Shown here piece after piece: positions 55,420 through 64,000 of a stretch of 64,000 bases of DNA. The notes beneath the pieces were generated by a model. That model saw only the letters and a list, made by a program, of their open reading frames with translations, had not been told where the DNA came from and did no database searches. The DNA is taken from assembly GCA_016787065.1 (NCBI GenBank), contig JAEUVD010000028.1, positions 1 through 64,000 on the forward strand, in the 5' to 3' direction. Made by a program: the position numbers and the translations under genes. The DNA is from Chitinophagaceae bacterium. Its GTDB lineage: Bacteria; Bacteroidota; Bacteroidia; Chitinophagales; Chitinophagaceae. Every line of letters begins with the position of its first letter. Position 1 is the first letter of the stretch.

Positions 55420-55699
55420 GGCTATTACACATTGCAGCACATTTGCAGTTTTAGTTTTTAAAATACGTATAGAAAATTAAGTATTTTAAAACTTGCTACG
55501 CACCACCTGTATAAGATCTGCAATTTCCCAACACACAAAACAGGTGCGCTGTGAGCTAGTTTTACGCTACTCCCTCCAGTCAAACAAGGCGCAAGCTTCA
55601 TGAGTATGGTAAGATGTTTATTTATTCACATTTATTTGCAAGTCATGCTAATTGTAATGCTTCACCAGCAATCCAAATTTCGGTTCAATTTTATCATCA

Positions 55700-55868
55700 G
55701 GAATGCCGTGGTTTGTGTCCACAAAACCATGGCAGTAGAGGTTGTTTGATGATGGGTGAGGACACAAACCATAGAGGTTTGGTTGTTTGAAGATGCTTTG
55801 TGAGGACACAAACCATGGAGGTTGGAGTTATAATCAAAGCCGTGGTTTGTGCGGAAACAAACCACTAT
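55700..55868. repeat. Tandem interspersed repeat, about 44-bp units
   Basis: The 24-base unit tgaggacacaaaccat-R-gaggttt recurs at 55757-55780 and 55801-55824, exactly 44 bases apart, with a diverged copy at 55715-55744. The array ends in a hairpin, gtggtttgt against acaaaccac (55842-55864). A related copy is at 46140-46161 on the far side of the cassette and a fragment at 56705-56723. Confidence 0.88.
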
Positions 55869-56035
55869 TAAATTTAACTTCATATGGTTTTTGGTATTGG
55901 TTCGTGTAACAGATCAAGGATCTTAAACATGGTTTATTTTTGATTTATCGGATGTTCTACGATTGAAGTTGGAATTCATGCGGTTAAACGTACACGAAAT
56001 ACCTACTGAATTGTGTTTTATACATAAACAATATC

Positions 56036-56572
56036 ATGGCTGAGATTATTTCAAACAAAGCAGGTGGGCATAAACGATCTACTCGAATAGATTTAACACC
56101 GATGGTGGATTTGGGTTTTATACTGATTACTTTTTTTCTGTTCACAACATCATTATTGAAACCAAACTCGATGGAATTGAATATGCCTGTAGATGGCCCG
56201 CCAACCACAATACCAGATCATTTGGCTTATAAATTGTTTCTCGGTAAGAACCATCAATGGTTTGTGTTGCGCGGTAAAGATGCCATGACGAATAATTTCG
56301 ATGCACTTCAAAAAATTAATGCTAATCGACCATATCACTTTCGGAAAAATGTAGAAAGCTTCCGTGAAGAAATCAAACAGGTTATACAATCTAAACGAAA
56401 AGGCACAAATCCAAACGACGATGTGATTGTAATGATTAAACCACTAGAAAATGCCGACTATGGTGATGTTGTGAATGCCCTAGATGAAATGAACATTAAT
56501 AATATTCAACGATTTGTTTTAGTAGATGTTGATGATGAAGAGAAAACTAAATTAATGGCACTGAACTTATGA
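56036..56572 (+). CDS. exbD: ExbD/TolR family biopolymer transport protein
   Basis: A 178-residue protein with one transmembrane helix (about 20-40) and a periplasmic domain. The helix carries the conserved Asp25 in LTPMVDLGFILITF, the residue that couples proton flow to motion in ExbD/TolR. The soluble part ends with DYGDVVNALDEMNINNIQRF. ExbB and TonB are not adjacent, so this is an orphan that may join a complex encoded elsewhere. It lies directly outside the repeat-rich region. Confidence 0.88.
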   Translation: MAEIISNKAGGHKRSTRIDLTPMVDLGFILITFFLFTTSLLKPNSMELNMPVDGPPTTIPDHLAYKLFLGKNHQWFVLRGKDAMTNNFDALQKINANRPYHFRKNVESFREEIKQVIQSKRKGTNPNDDVIVMIKPLENADYGDVVNALDEMNINNIQRFVLVDVDDEEKTKLMALNL

Positions 56573-56959
56573 GATAATTACTTTCTGCCATAATATACTT
56601 TATAAGGATTAATCATGGTTTATTGATCTTTGATAAGATCTACCAAAATTATATACTCCTAATCCCGTGGCTAGTGTTGCTAAGCACTAAACAAAAGTTT
56701 GTATGATACAAACCACGGAAGAGAGCAGGACTAGTTTGATTTTTGTGACAGAAAAAATTTTGTCACTTCGTTTTCAACAATTACTTTCGAAGTCTAAAAC
56801 AAACTATTATGAACATTTTCTACAAGTACATTTCCTATTATTTACATTCTAAAGCATAGAGGCTCTTTAATAGAGCGTCGGAATGCACGTTGCTTTTAAG
56901 CAAAGGTTTCGGCCTAAGAATTACCTATTTCTTCTTCATTATTAAAACAATATATTTTT
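56573..56959. other. 390-bp intergenic region with palindromic motifs
   Basis: No gene. It contains gtgaca/tgtcac (56746-56751 with 56763-56768), a ggctcttt-type hairpin near 56850-56880 (ctctttaatagag), and a fragment of the interspersed repeat (56705-56723). The 12-mer ttttgtgacaga (56741-56752) also occurs upstream of dnaK on the minus strand (61545-61556). Confidence 0.6.
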
Positions 56960-58708
56960 ATGAAACACATTTTTTTTCTTTCCGTTTATTTCATTTTTTC
57001 TGCAGTACAAGTATTTTCTCAAGGCAATTACAGAAACACGCTTCCCACCTATGCGAATACGTTGAAGGTTGCAGCAACCGATATTGAAACGCTACCCAAT
57101 CGTATTCTTATTACAGGCCTTCGTGTTCCAACCACGTTAAATCCTTCTTTTAACCAACGAGTATTTTTCACGAATTATTCCTTCAATGGCTCCTTTCCTT
57201 TTAATATCACGTATTTGGTAGCAGGACAAGATATTCCAACTATCGATCCAACTATAAAATTTGATATTAAAGAAGTGAAAAGCATAGCCACAGGATATGT
57301 TTTATGTGGTAACATCATCAGTACAGGTCCTCAGAATTACAATCAAGGTTTTATTATTCGTACCGGTTTAGCGGGAAACTGTATTTGGGCTAAGCGATAT
57401 TCAATCCCTAGTTCTAAATCGGTGTTTTTTAATTCACTACAACCCACTTCAAATGCCAATGGAGCATCATTTATTGTATGTGGTTATAGAGGCATCGGTA
57501 ATGGTGTTAGAAAGGCCCTACTTACAAAAATTGATTCTCTGGGAAATGTTATAACCGGGGCAATTCAACTCAATGAGCCGCTAGTGGGTGGTTTGGAACA
57601 ACAAAGTGAATTTAAGAAAGTAATCATGTACAATGCAAAGTTCTTTGCCCTTACTGGATATTGCAGTCAATTAAAAGACAGTTGCAATGATATTGTTCAA
57701 AGTGGTATGTTGTTTTCGATGTATGAACTCAATACTCATGTTCTTCGATCGAAGGTAATACAATCAAATCCATTTGCACTGCTCGATAAGAAACTAGATG
57801 AAGGCGTTTCGTTAGTAAAGACCGATTCCGGTGTAATTATACTATCTCGATACAGTGAACGAGATACTGTGCCTTGTGGATTTTCAGTAGATATGCAAAG
57901 TAAGCTTACGTTAGTAAATCCAGTAGTTCAGAATAATGGTGCTACTTGGCTTTTGGTAAAAACACTTCGTTATAACACCTCGCCGTATACCCTATCCTAT
58001 GAAGATCCAAGAGACTTACTTTATAAACCAAACTCGGCCAATGTGCTTCATGTATATGGAAATTACAATCAGAATAATGGTTATCTTCTTCATCTTAATT
58101 TCAATGCAGCACAACACGTAAGTAGTCCGTTGATGTTGAATAATCACACCGGACTACCTTCAACAGACGGTAAAACAATTGATTTTAATACGCCAAATCA
58201 TGTGGTTGGAATTACTAATCTTGGAACATCAAAATATTCCTTGTTTGAAGTTACTGCATCTCAGAGTGCATTATGTCTTGCAGATTCTATACCCGTGATT
58301 TTATACAACGACACTATGAAATGGGCAAATTTGAATCACGATTCACTCGTGATGCTATCAAACTCGGTAGCCCTTATTTCTCAGAACACGATTATAAGTA
58401 ATACCGTGTATTGCGATTCTGTTTGGGCTAAGCCTGCTATGATATCTGAAAGCCTGAATTCATCTATTTCGGTTTACCCGAATCCGGCTTCAGAAATTTT
58501 AACTGTTTCACTTACAGTTCTTTCAGAAGAACCGATGCGCTATGTGCTTTATGATATTACCGGTAAAGTAATTTTTCAAAAATCATGGAAACCACATTCA
58601 TTGATAGAAAACCTGGATGTTAGTAGAATACCTGAAGGATTGTATTTTATATCCATTTATCAACAGGATCAACGACTGTATAGTGGTAAGATTAGTATAA
58701 AACGATAA
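56960..58708 (+). CDS. Secreted protein with T9SS sorting domain, unknown function
   Basis: A 582-residue protein with a signal peptide (about 1-20, ending VFSQ), a body of beta strands (about 25-490) that resembles a six- to seven-bladed propeller with repeating GYVLCGNIIS and FIVCGYRGIG segments, and a T9SS type A tail (SISVYPNPASEILTVSLT, PEGLYFISIYQ). I do not recognise a specific family. The body is similar in style to the first third of the 1280-residue protein at 38.4 kb. Confidence 0.8.
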   Translation: MKHIFFLSVYFIFSAVQVFSQGNYRNTLPTYANTLKVAATDIETLPNRILITGLRVPTTLNPSFNQRVFFTNYSFNGSFPFNITYLVAGQDIPTIDPTIKFDIKEVKSIATGYVLCGNIISTGPQNYNQGFIIRTGLAGNCIWAKRYSIPSSKSVFFNSLQPTSNANGASFIVCGYRGIGNGVRKALLTKIDSLGNVITGAIQLNEPLVGGLEQQSEFKKVIMYNAKFFALTGYCSQLKDSCNDIVQSGMLFSMYELNTHVLRSKVIQSNPFALLDKKLDEGVSLVKTDSGVIILSRYSERDTVPCGFSVDMQSKLTLVNPVVQNNGATWLLVKTLRYNTSPYTLSYEDPRDLLYKPNSANVLHVYGNYNQNNGYLLHLNFNAAQHVSSPLMLNNHTGLPSTDGKTIDFNTPNHVVGITNLGTSKYSLFEVTASQSALCLADSIPVILYNDTMKWANLNHDSLVMLSNSVALISQNTIISNTVYCDSVWAKPAMISESLNSSISVYPNPASEILTVSLTVLSEEPMRYVLYDITGKVIFQKSWKPHSLIENLDVSRIPEGLYFISIYQQDQRLYSGKISIKR

Positions 58709-58799
58709 GGAATGATGCATAGAAGAATAAGTTTATGATGGTGGATGTACTGTGCTGCAAATACTTACCGTGAAGCATGGCGCGTTGAACATATGCTGC

Positions 58800-59279
58800 T
58801 TATTTCTTATTAGCTTCTTTGCATAGCTGAAGCGTTGAATCGCAAATAGGGTTACGTCGTTTAACCAGAATTTCGCCAAATGATTTTACAGGTATTACCG
58901 GGTTGTGATGGTTAGTAAAAGCGATGGTTTCCCGCGCCACATTAAACACACACCGACGAACTATCAAGTCATCAATCACACTTCCTTCTGATCCTGAGTT
59001 AAAGAGAATACCCGATAGACATGGTATACTGATCAAAGGCTCTCGAAGAGAACGATAGGATTTTAAGCTCAACTTTTTATCTAGTGAAACTTGTTGAAAG
59101 CATTGATCGTTTTGATGAAACCACAAGGTATCTCCTGCTTCCACAACATTCTGTTCCACAGCATTATATAAGGTAATGCAATTCGGTAAAGAGGTATCGC
59201 ATGGAAGTATATGCCACTGCTTGGCTTGTACTATGATTGTGGTGCTAACCAGCACTACGAATCCAAAAAACTTTTTCAT
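58800..59279 (-). CDS. Truncated beta-helix-like secreted protein
   Basis: A 159-residue protein with a signal peptide (about 1-19). The body looks like the start of a right-handed beta-helix (NAVEQNVVEAGDTLWF, KKLSLKSYRSL, SGILFNSGSEGSVIDDLIV). Only two or three coils are present, much fewer than in complete pectate-lyase-like proteins, and no T9SS tail follows. It is either a short family member or a remnant after 3' truncation. The next gene upstream on the same strand is dnaK, 306 bases away. Confidence 0.55.
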   Translation of the reverse strand: MKKFFGFVVLVSTTIIVQAKQWHILPCDTSLPNCITLYNAVEQNVVEAGDTLWFHQNDQCFQQVSLDKKLSLKSYRSLREPLISIPCLSGILFNSGSEGSVIDDLIVRRCVFNVARETIAFTNHHNPVIPVKSFGEILVKRRNPICDSTLQLCKEANKK

Positions 59280-59359
59280 CTTGATTTGATTTTACGGTAC
59301 AAAATTGAAACAAGCTGGTTGGAGTAAAAACCTTATTTAGACGAGGAAAATGCCTCAAA

Positions 59360-59416
59360 GAACAATGAACAGTGAACAATGAATAATGAACAATGAATAA
59401 TGAACAATGAATGTTC
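59360..59416. repeat. 7-10 bp tandem repeat tract (gaacaatgaa type)
   Basis: Repeated gaacaatgaa and gaataatgaa words without interruption over about 57 bases. Reading the minus strand gives a false ORF of repeated Ser, Leu, Phe, Val and His. Such tracts are common in Bacteroidota intergenic DNA and may vary in length by slippage. Confidence 0.85.
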
Positions 59417-59524
59417 TTAATGTTATGTGATGAGGACAATTAAATTTCTTCATGGAGCCATTTTAACGGGTTGCAGTATAGGCTTCATCAGTATAAACTA
59501 CCTGTTGGTACAAATTTACTTCCA

Positions 59525-59562
59525 CAAAAAAAAGGAACTACCATGTGCAGTTCCTTTTTTAT
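59525..59562 (-). terminator. Terminator of dnaK
   Basis: Stem aaaaaaggaact (59528-59539) with agttcctttttt (59549-59560), loop accatgtgc, T-run in both directions, so it could act bidirectionally. It lies about 22 bases after the dnaK stop. Confidence 0.85.
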
Positions 59563-59584
59563 TTTGATATGCTTAACGCTTTTC

Positions 59585-61483
59585 TTATTTCTCTTCTACT
59601 ACTTCAGCATCTACTACATCATCGGCCGTATTGTTTTCTGCGGAAGCATTGGGGTTAGCACCGCCAGAAGCTTGCTGCTCATTCATAGCCTTGTAAAGCT
59701 CTTCACTTGCTGCTTGCCAAGCCTGATTTAAGGTTTCTAAACCGCTGTCGATACCGGCTAAATCACGCGCGCCATGTGCAGTTTTTAAATTGGCTAACGC
59801 CGTTTCAATAGCCTGCTTTTTATCGGCAGGTAATTTATCGCCATAATCTTTCAATTGTTTTTCACTGTTGAAGATCTGACTATCCGCCATGTTCACTTTT
59901 TCAATTTCCTCACGCATTTTCTTATCCGACTCTTCATTCATACGGGCATCATTCTTCATCTTTTCAATATCTTCTTTACTCAACCCGCTTCCTGCTTCAA
60001 TACGTATGTTTTGTTTTTTACCTGTTCCTTTATCCAAAGCACTTACTTGTAAAATACCATTGGCATCAATATCAAAAGTTACTTCAATCTGTGGTACTCC
60101 GCGAGGTGCCGGTGGTATACCGTCTAGAATGAAACGACCCAAATTTTTATTATCCTTAGCCATCGGACGTTCACCTTGTAGCACATTAATTTCAACACTT
60201 GGTTGATTTTCTGCCGCGGTACTGAAGGTTTCCGATTTCTTAGTAGGAATCGTTGTATTGCTTTCGATCAATTTGGTGAATACGCCTCCTAAGGTTTCAA
60301 TTCCTAATGAAAGTGGCGTTACATCTAATAACAACACATCTTTTACTTCACCGGTTAACACACCACCCTGAATAGCAGCACCAATAGCAACTACCTCATC
60401 CGGATTTACACTACGGTTTGGTTTCTTTCCAAAGAACTTCTCTACTACTTCCTGAATTTTAGGAATACGTGTACTACCACCTACCAAAATTATTTCATCG
60501 ATTTCGGTTGTTTGTAATCCGGCATCCTTCAACGCTTTGCGACATGGTTCTAACGTACGCTCTACCAAACTATCTACTAATTGTTCGAATTTCGCGCGAG
60601 TTAATTTTTTTACTAAGTGCTTAGGAACATTATCAATAGCCGTGATGTAAGGAAGATTGATTTCTGTTTCTGTAGCCGACGATAATTCGATTTTTGCTTT
60701 TTCAGAAGCTTCCTTCAAACGTTGCCAACTCATAGGATCTTTACGTAAATCCACATTCTCTTCCGCCTTAAATTCATTGGCTAACCAATCCATGATAGCT
60801 TTATCAAAATCATCGCCCCCTAAGTGAGTATCACCATTGGTCGATTTTACTTCAAACACACCATCACCTAATTCTAATACCGATACATCAAAGGTACCAC
60901 CACCTAAATCGAACACCACAATTTTAGAATCATGATTCTTTTTATCTAAACCATAAGCCAATGCAGCTGCTGTTGGTTCGTTGATAATACGTTTTACTTG
61001 AAGTCCGGCAATTTCTCCGGCTTCCTTTGTAGCCTGACGCTGTGCATCGTTGAAATAAGCAGGAACGGTAATAACTGCTTCAGAAACTTCATGACCTAAA
61101 AAATCTTCGGCTGTTTTCTTCATTTTTTGAAGAACCATTGCTGAAATTTCTTGCGGTGTATATAAACGCCCTTCGATATCAACACGTGGTGTGTTATTAT
61201 CGCCTTTAACTACTTTGTATGAGCTTTGCGAAATTTCTTCACCAACCTCATCAAAGCGGCGGCCCATAAAACGCTTAATACTCATGATGGTATTGATAGG
61301 ATTGGTAATAGCCTGACGTTTTGCAGGATCACCAATTTTTCGTTCTCCGTTTTTAAGAAAACCAACAACGGATGGCGTTGTACGCTTTCCTTCATCATTT
61401 GCTATAACTACAGGTTCATTTCCCTCCATTACGCTTACACAAGAGTTGGTTGTACCTAAGTCGATTCCAATTATTTTTCCCAT
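59585..61483 (-). CDS. dnaK: Molecular chaperone DnaK (Hsp70)
   Basis: DnaK is the ATP-dependent Hsp70 chaperone. The 632-residue protein has the N-terminal [15 protein letters not shown] nucleotide site, [16 protein letters not shown] near 200, the linker [17 protein letters not shown] near 385-402 and a substrate-binding domain with a lid, ending in [11 protein letters not shown]. The length is normal. dnaJ and grpE are not adjacent. It is followed by a bidirectional-looking terminator. Confidence 0.96.
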   Translation of the reverse strand: MGKIIGIDLGTTNSCVSVMEGNEPVVIANDEGKRTTPSVVGFLKNGERKIGDPAKRQAITNPINTIMSIKRFMGRRFDEVGEEISQSSYKVVKGDNNTPRVDIEGRLYTPQEISAMVLQKMKKTAEDFLGHEVSEAVITVPAYFNDAQRQATKEAGEIAGLQVKRIINEPTAAALAYGLDKKNHDSKIVVFDLGGGTFDVSVLELGDGVFEVKSTNGDTHLGGDDFDKAIMDWLANEFKAEENVDLRKDPMSWQRLKEASEKAKIELSSATETEINLPYITAIDNVPKHLVKKLTRAKFEQLVDSLVERTLEPCRKALKDAGLQTTEIDEIILVGGSTRIPKIQEVVEKFFGKKPNRSVNPDEVVAIGAAIQGGVLTGEVKDVLLLDVTPLSLGIETLGGVFTKLIESNTTIPTKKSETFSTAAENQPSVEINVLQGERPMAKDNKNLGRFILDGIPPAPRGVPQIEVTFDIDANGILQVSALDKGTGKKQNIRIEAGSGLSKEDIEKMKNDARMNEESDKKMREEIEKVNMADSQIFNSEKQLKDYGDKLPADKKQAIETALANLKTAHGARDLAGIDSGLETLNQAWQAASEELYKAMNEQQASGGANPNASAENNTADDVVDAEVVEEK

Positions 61484-61653
61484 TTTGATTAAATATTTAG
61501 TGGCTCACCGTCAATGATTATGCCACAGCCTTGGGGAGGGATAATCTGTCACAAAAGCCGAACATTTGGCACTTTTTTTCTGATTTTCATGTAAAAACTA
61601 CCGTTCTTTCCAAGGGCAATTCCGTCCTTTGTAGTAAACTTGTGGCAGAACTG

Positions 61654-62382
61654 ATGCGATTTATCTTTTTAATTTGTTGGCTTTTTCCTGTTGTACTTGG
61701 TGCACAATCGCCGAAAAAAAACCGAACTACAGCTCCCAAACCGCTGGCCTTGCTGCATTATGACTTATTAGAGAATGGTGATACCATCAATAAAACCGAT
61801 ATAAAAAACCGGAAACAAGGTATTTGGATTATTTACCATGAAGAACGCATGGGCGAACCGGCCTTGATAGAATACGGTTCGTTTCGGGAAGATAAAAAAC
61901 AAGGTTCATGGCGACAGTTTACCCGAACCGGTCAGCTCCTTGCTTCCGAAAATTATAAAAAGGGCCTACTGGATGGCGAAGCAAAATATTATGAAGATGG
62001 TAAATTGCTTTGTATTGCTACCTATTATGCCCTTAAAGAGAAGAATGGTTTAGATACCATCATGGTGGAAGATCCGTTAACCAATATTGAAAAACCGGTA
62101 ACGGTGAAATCGGAAACAGGTAGTATTCGACATGGTTTATGGACTTACTACGACCCCGAGAACGGAAAAATCGCCAAGGTAGTTGAATATCAAGGCGATC
62201 AAATCATTTATGAAAAAGAATATCTCAGTGCGAAGGATACAATTGCGATAAAACGCAAATGGAAGTCGTTACCGGGAGGGGCCATGGATGAACGCGATAG
62301 AGTGTGGTATTACGATAAGAATAAACGACCTGTTACCTTTAAGGAAATGCATGAGCAAGCGGTAAAGCTCAAACGACTCTAG
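61654..62382 (+). CDS. MORN-like repeat secreted protein
   Basis: A 242-residue protein with a signal peptide (about 1-17, ending LGAQ) and YwqK/MORN-like repeats (about 60-220) with motifs GSFREDKKQGSWRQFTRTGQ, GLLDGEAKYYEDGKL and RHGLWTYYDPENGK. I start it at the ATG at 61654; the 123 bases upstream in the longest frame run into the dnaK promoter region. Proteins with this repeat are secreted in Bacteroidota; the role is unknown. Its start is divergent from dnaK by 170 bases. Confidence 0.75.
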   Translation: MRFIFLICWLFPVVLGAQSPKKNRTTAPKPLALLHYDLLENGDTINKTDIKNRKQGIWIIYHEERMGEPALIEYGSFREDKKQGSWRQFTRTGQLLASENYKKGLLDGEAKYYEDGKLLCIATYYALKEKNGLDTIMVEDPLTNIEKPVTVKSETGSIRHGLWTYYDPENGKIAKVVEYQGDQIIYEKEYLSAKDTIAIKRKWKSLPGGAMDERDRVWYYDKNKRPVTFKEMHEQAVKLKRL

Positions 62383-62459
62383 TATTTTGTCATAATTTTT
62401 ACAAACGCTGTCCAATTTGTAAGTGTGGCGCTGCTACTTTTACTACTCAAAAGTTTTAT

Positions 62460-63500
62460 ATGAAGAAAATTTTTCTCCTTTTAATTCTGTTTATCGGAAT
62501 GTTAGAAGCACAATCGCAAGTACTGTACCCGTATAATTTTTCAAGTAACACCACAGCGTATCAACCATTAGTTGGTGCAACTACCTTATTTCAAGGAGAG
62601 AAATGGGACGACACTGTTGCTTATATACCTATAGGCTTTTCCTTTAAATGGGCTTACGATAATTACAGTACCGATTCGGTTTGGATAGACACTTATGGTA
62701 TTTTACACGCCAAAGTTGATTCTATTTTCATATGGGGTTTTCCTGGATCAACCATTTCAGGGTATTGGGCCGATTTGTGTGATTTGGCTTATAACAATCC
62801 CGACTCTACGGTTCCTGCACAATCGAGTATCTCTTATCAAACCACGGGGAATGCCGGTAGCCGAATTTTTAAAGTGGAATATAAAAACTGTGGATTTTAT
62901 AACGACACTTCAGCCCTCGATGCTGTAAATTTTCAAATATGGCTCTATGAAGGAAGTAATGTGATAGAGTATCATTACGGCAAACAAGATATTCAAGATA
63001 TTGAATTAGATTTTGATGCTACGGGGCCGCATATCGGTTTAGAATATAAATCTACCTTAACCATTAGTGGTAACATGATAACAGCTTATACGGTTGATTC
63101 GAATAGTTCGGTATCTGGCACGAATACGTCGTTCACTAATGCCTTTAATTCCACACCGATTAATTTCTTCCCCGGCTTGCCGAATAGTTACTTTATGCAA
63201 GCAGTACCGGATAGCGGACAAGTGTTTCGATATACACCCTTATTTCAAACAGGACTGGCACATACCGATTTGTTTCGCAACACAATTGTGTATCCAACGA
63301 AATTTGATCAAACCATTTACATTAAATCTGATTTGAAAAAATACGTTGGAGAATTATTGGATATGAACGGAAAACGAATCACTCGTTTTGAGGGTAATGA
63401 AAACAGTTCAATCAATATTCCAAACTTGACATCCGGAAATTATTTGTTGCGCTTAACATCCGAGCAAAGTACAGAACTTTTTCGTTTGGTGAAGCCCTAA
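62460..63500 (+). CDS. Secreted protein with T9SS sorting domain
   Basis: A 346-residue protein. A signal peptide (about 1-19) precedes a beta-sandwich body (about 25-260) with AYIPIGFSFKWAYDNYSTDS, RIFKVEYKNCGFYND and VIEYHYGKQDI segments, similar to a common Bacteroidota surface beta-sandwich that I cannot name. The T9SS tail (about 268-346) is slightly degenerate in the first motif (TIVYPTKFDQTIYI) but has GNYLLRLTSEQSTELFRL at the end. It lies 77 bases after the MORN-like gene on the same strand, possibly co-transcribed. Confidence 0.8.
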   Translation: MKKIFLLLILFIGMLEAQSQVLYPYNFSSNTTAYQPLVGATTLFQGEKWDDTVAYIPIGFSFKWAYDNYSTDSVWIDTYGILHAKVDSIFIWGFPGSTISGYWADLCDLAYNNPDSTVPAQSSISYQTTGNAGSRIFKVEYKNCGFYNDTSALDAVNFQIWLYEGSNVIEYHYGKQDIQDIELDFDATGPHIGLEYKSTLTISGNMITAYTVDSNSSVSGTNTSFTNAFNSTPINFFPGLPNSYFMQAVPDSGQVFRYTPLFQTGLAHTDLFRNTIVYPTKFDQTIYIKSDLKKYVGELLDMNGKRITRFEGNENSSINIPNLTSGNYLLRLTSEQSTELFRLVKP

Positions 63501-63536
63501 AACCGCATCAGAAAGTTTAAATAAAAAGTGCTTACC

Positions 63537-64000
63537 TTACTGTTTCTGTTGCGGTAACATTAAACAGATCGAACCGCTGATAAGAACGCCGGCAGGTACC
63601 AAGAATAAATATTGATAGGGTATCTGTATGAAATTATAAAACAATACCAAGTACACCATAAAGGATGCAATGAGGAATCGCTCAAGATTGAATGTTGTTG
63701 TTGATTTTCTTTTGATGTAATAAACTAACATGAGCCCTAACGCAAACGTGCAAAGAGCAAACTGAGTTACTTGTAACAAGAAAATACGGTGTTCCAAGGA
63801 TACACCGTTCAGCTTGAAAAACAAAAAAGCTAAGCCTTGTCCGCTAAAAACATTGTACGGTAAACCATATTCATTATAAAGCGACCATTCACCAACGGTT
63901 GCCGTTGAATGGTGATGCATTGCTTCTCTAAAAATGGAAGGATGTTGCCAGAGAAAGGGAATAATATACAGTGCCAAGAGGCCTAGTGTCATTATAAGAA
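63537..64000 (-). CDS. Polytopic membrane protein, partial at window edge
   Basis: The visible 151 residues contain four predicted transmembrane helices and a loop of Thr, Lys and Arg (IKRKSTTTFNLERFL). The frame is open to the window end at 64000, so the Met at 63992 is likely internal. The pattern resembles the C-terminal half of integral membrane glycosyltransferases of the GT87/DUF2029 type (SLYNEYGLPYNVFSGQG), but that is a weak call. It converges on the T9SS cargo gene with 36 bases between stops. Confidence 0.55.
   Translation of the reverse strand, partial: LIMTLGLLALYIIPFLWQHPSIFREAMHHHSTATVGEWSLYNEYGLPYNVFSGQGLAFLFFKLNGVSLEHRIFLLQVTQFALCTFALGLMLVYYIKRKSTTTFNLERFLIASFMVYLVLFYNFIQIPYQYLFLVPAGVLISGSICLMLPQQKQ

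Larger units (their letters stand above)
55118..56035. other. 0.9-kb non-coding region, right flank of the cassette
   Basis: No convincing gene. It holds the right cassette arm (55144-55159), a cgataac/gttatcg hairpin (55152-55158 with 55190-55196) and ttgttagcggctaac just beyond it, a terminator (55389-55419), an AT-rich inverted repeat (about 55455-55493) and a tandem interspersed repeat (55700-55868). The combination of stem and gttagcggc end is reminiscent of an integron-type attC site, but the core sequences are not convincing. Confidence 0.7.
59280..59584. other. 305-bp intergenic region with a microsatellite-like tract
   Basis: It lies between dnaK and the beta-helix-like gene, both on the minus strand. 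It contains the aatgaac-type repeat tract (59360-59416) and the dnaK terminator (59525-59562). No coding remnant was recognised. Confidence 0.6.

Noticed and set aside
55516..55620. Possible IS-end-like GC-rich segment with gcgcacctgt and a short minus-strand frame
   Set aside because: No terminal repeats, transposase remnant or second copy was found; it may be only intergenic sequence.
55662..55883. Minus-strand ORF rich in His, Asn and Thr
   Set aside because: It is the translation of the interspersed 44-base repeat units.
59245..59439. Minus-strand ORF of repeated Ser, Leu, Phe, Val and His
   Set aside because: It follows the gaacaatgaa tract and overlaps the signal peptide of the real gene.
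1..64000. tRNA, rRNA, riboswitch, tmRNA, phage or classical transposase genes
   Set aside because: Looked for in intergenic regions on both strands but nothing with the right folds or motifs was recognised.

Overview
The window comes from a low-GC member of the phylum Bacteroidota, probably an environmental relative of the Sphingobacteriales or Chitinophagales. The signs are: PorQ of the type IX secretion system (T9SS), seven intact proteins ending in T9SS C-terminal sorting domains, a TonB-dependent receptor with a carboxypeptidase-D-like N-terminal domain, a bacterial HU-CCDC81/SPOR protein, a hybrid-style sensor kinase with an extracellular propeller, tandem COX3 genes with a COX4-like gene, and promoters with the Bacteroidota -7 element TAnnTTTG. 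Genes often overlap as TAATG.

Layout. 1-600: non-coding, a 213-bp tandem duplication with GC-rich hairpins. 0.6-3.0 kb (minus): a ketosynthase / acyl carrier protein / lysophospholipid-type acyltransferase operon. 3-8.8 kb: DUF1573 protein, UvrA, DUF4846 lipoprotein, haem-type lipoprotein, PdxJ. 8.8-20.7 kb: PorQ, GH25 lysozyme, IscU, a zinc-ribbon miniprotein, a LytTR response regulator with its propeller histidine kinase, HisS, a TonB-dependent receptor, and an HU/SPOR envelope protein with a small membrane partner. 20.7-33.2 kb: cell-surface cargo, including a Kelch protein, a 1953-residue SdrD-type adhesin with eight repeats and a P-domain protein, plus a lytic transglycosylase paired with a coiled-coil protein. 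34.2-36.1 kb: cytochrome c oxidase subunits III, III and IV. 36-46 kb: PheS, a 1280-residue GEVED surface protein, a secreted thioredoxin-fold protein, an S9 peptidase and membrane proteins of unknown role.

46.1-56.0 kb is the accessory part. A compact three-gene operon encodes a voltage-gated-type cation channel with a C-terminal zinc ribbon, a DUF2130 coiled-coil protein with a PD-(D/E)xK-like motif, and a 1936-residue protein combining a transglutaminase-like segment, DUF4011, an SF1 helicase, a Vsr/MTES_1575-type endonuclease fold and DUF3320. It lies between two 16-bp inverted arms (15 of 16 bases matching) and inside about 1 kb of palindromic and interspersed repeats on each side. This is the best candidate for an undescribed system: a mobile, probably antiviral, cassette that joins a membrane pore to two nuclease-like proteins. 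56-64 kb returns to ordinary genes: an orphan ExbD, two T9SS cargo proteins, a truncated beta-helix protein, DnaK, a MORN-like protein and a partial membrane protein at the edge.

Broken genes not visible as normal ORFs include a T9SS sorting-domain tail at 38224-38355 (minus) and a weak coding remnant at 36240-36449. No tRNA, rRNA or CRISPR was recognised. All functional calls rest on reading motifs by eye; no database search was run.
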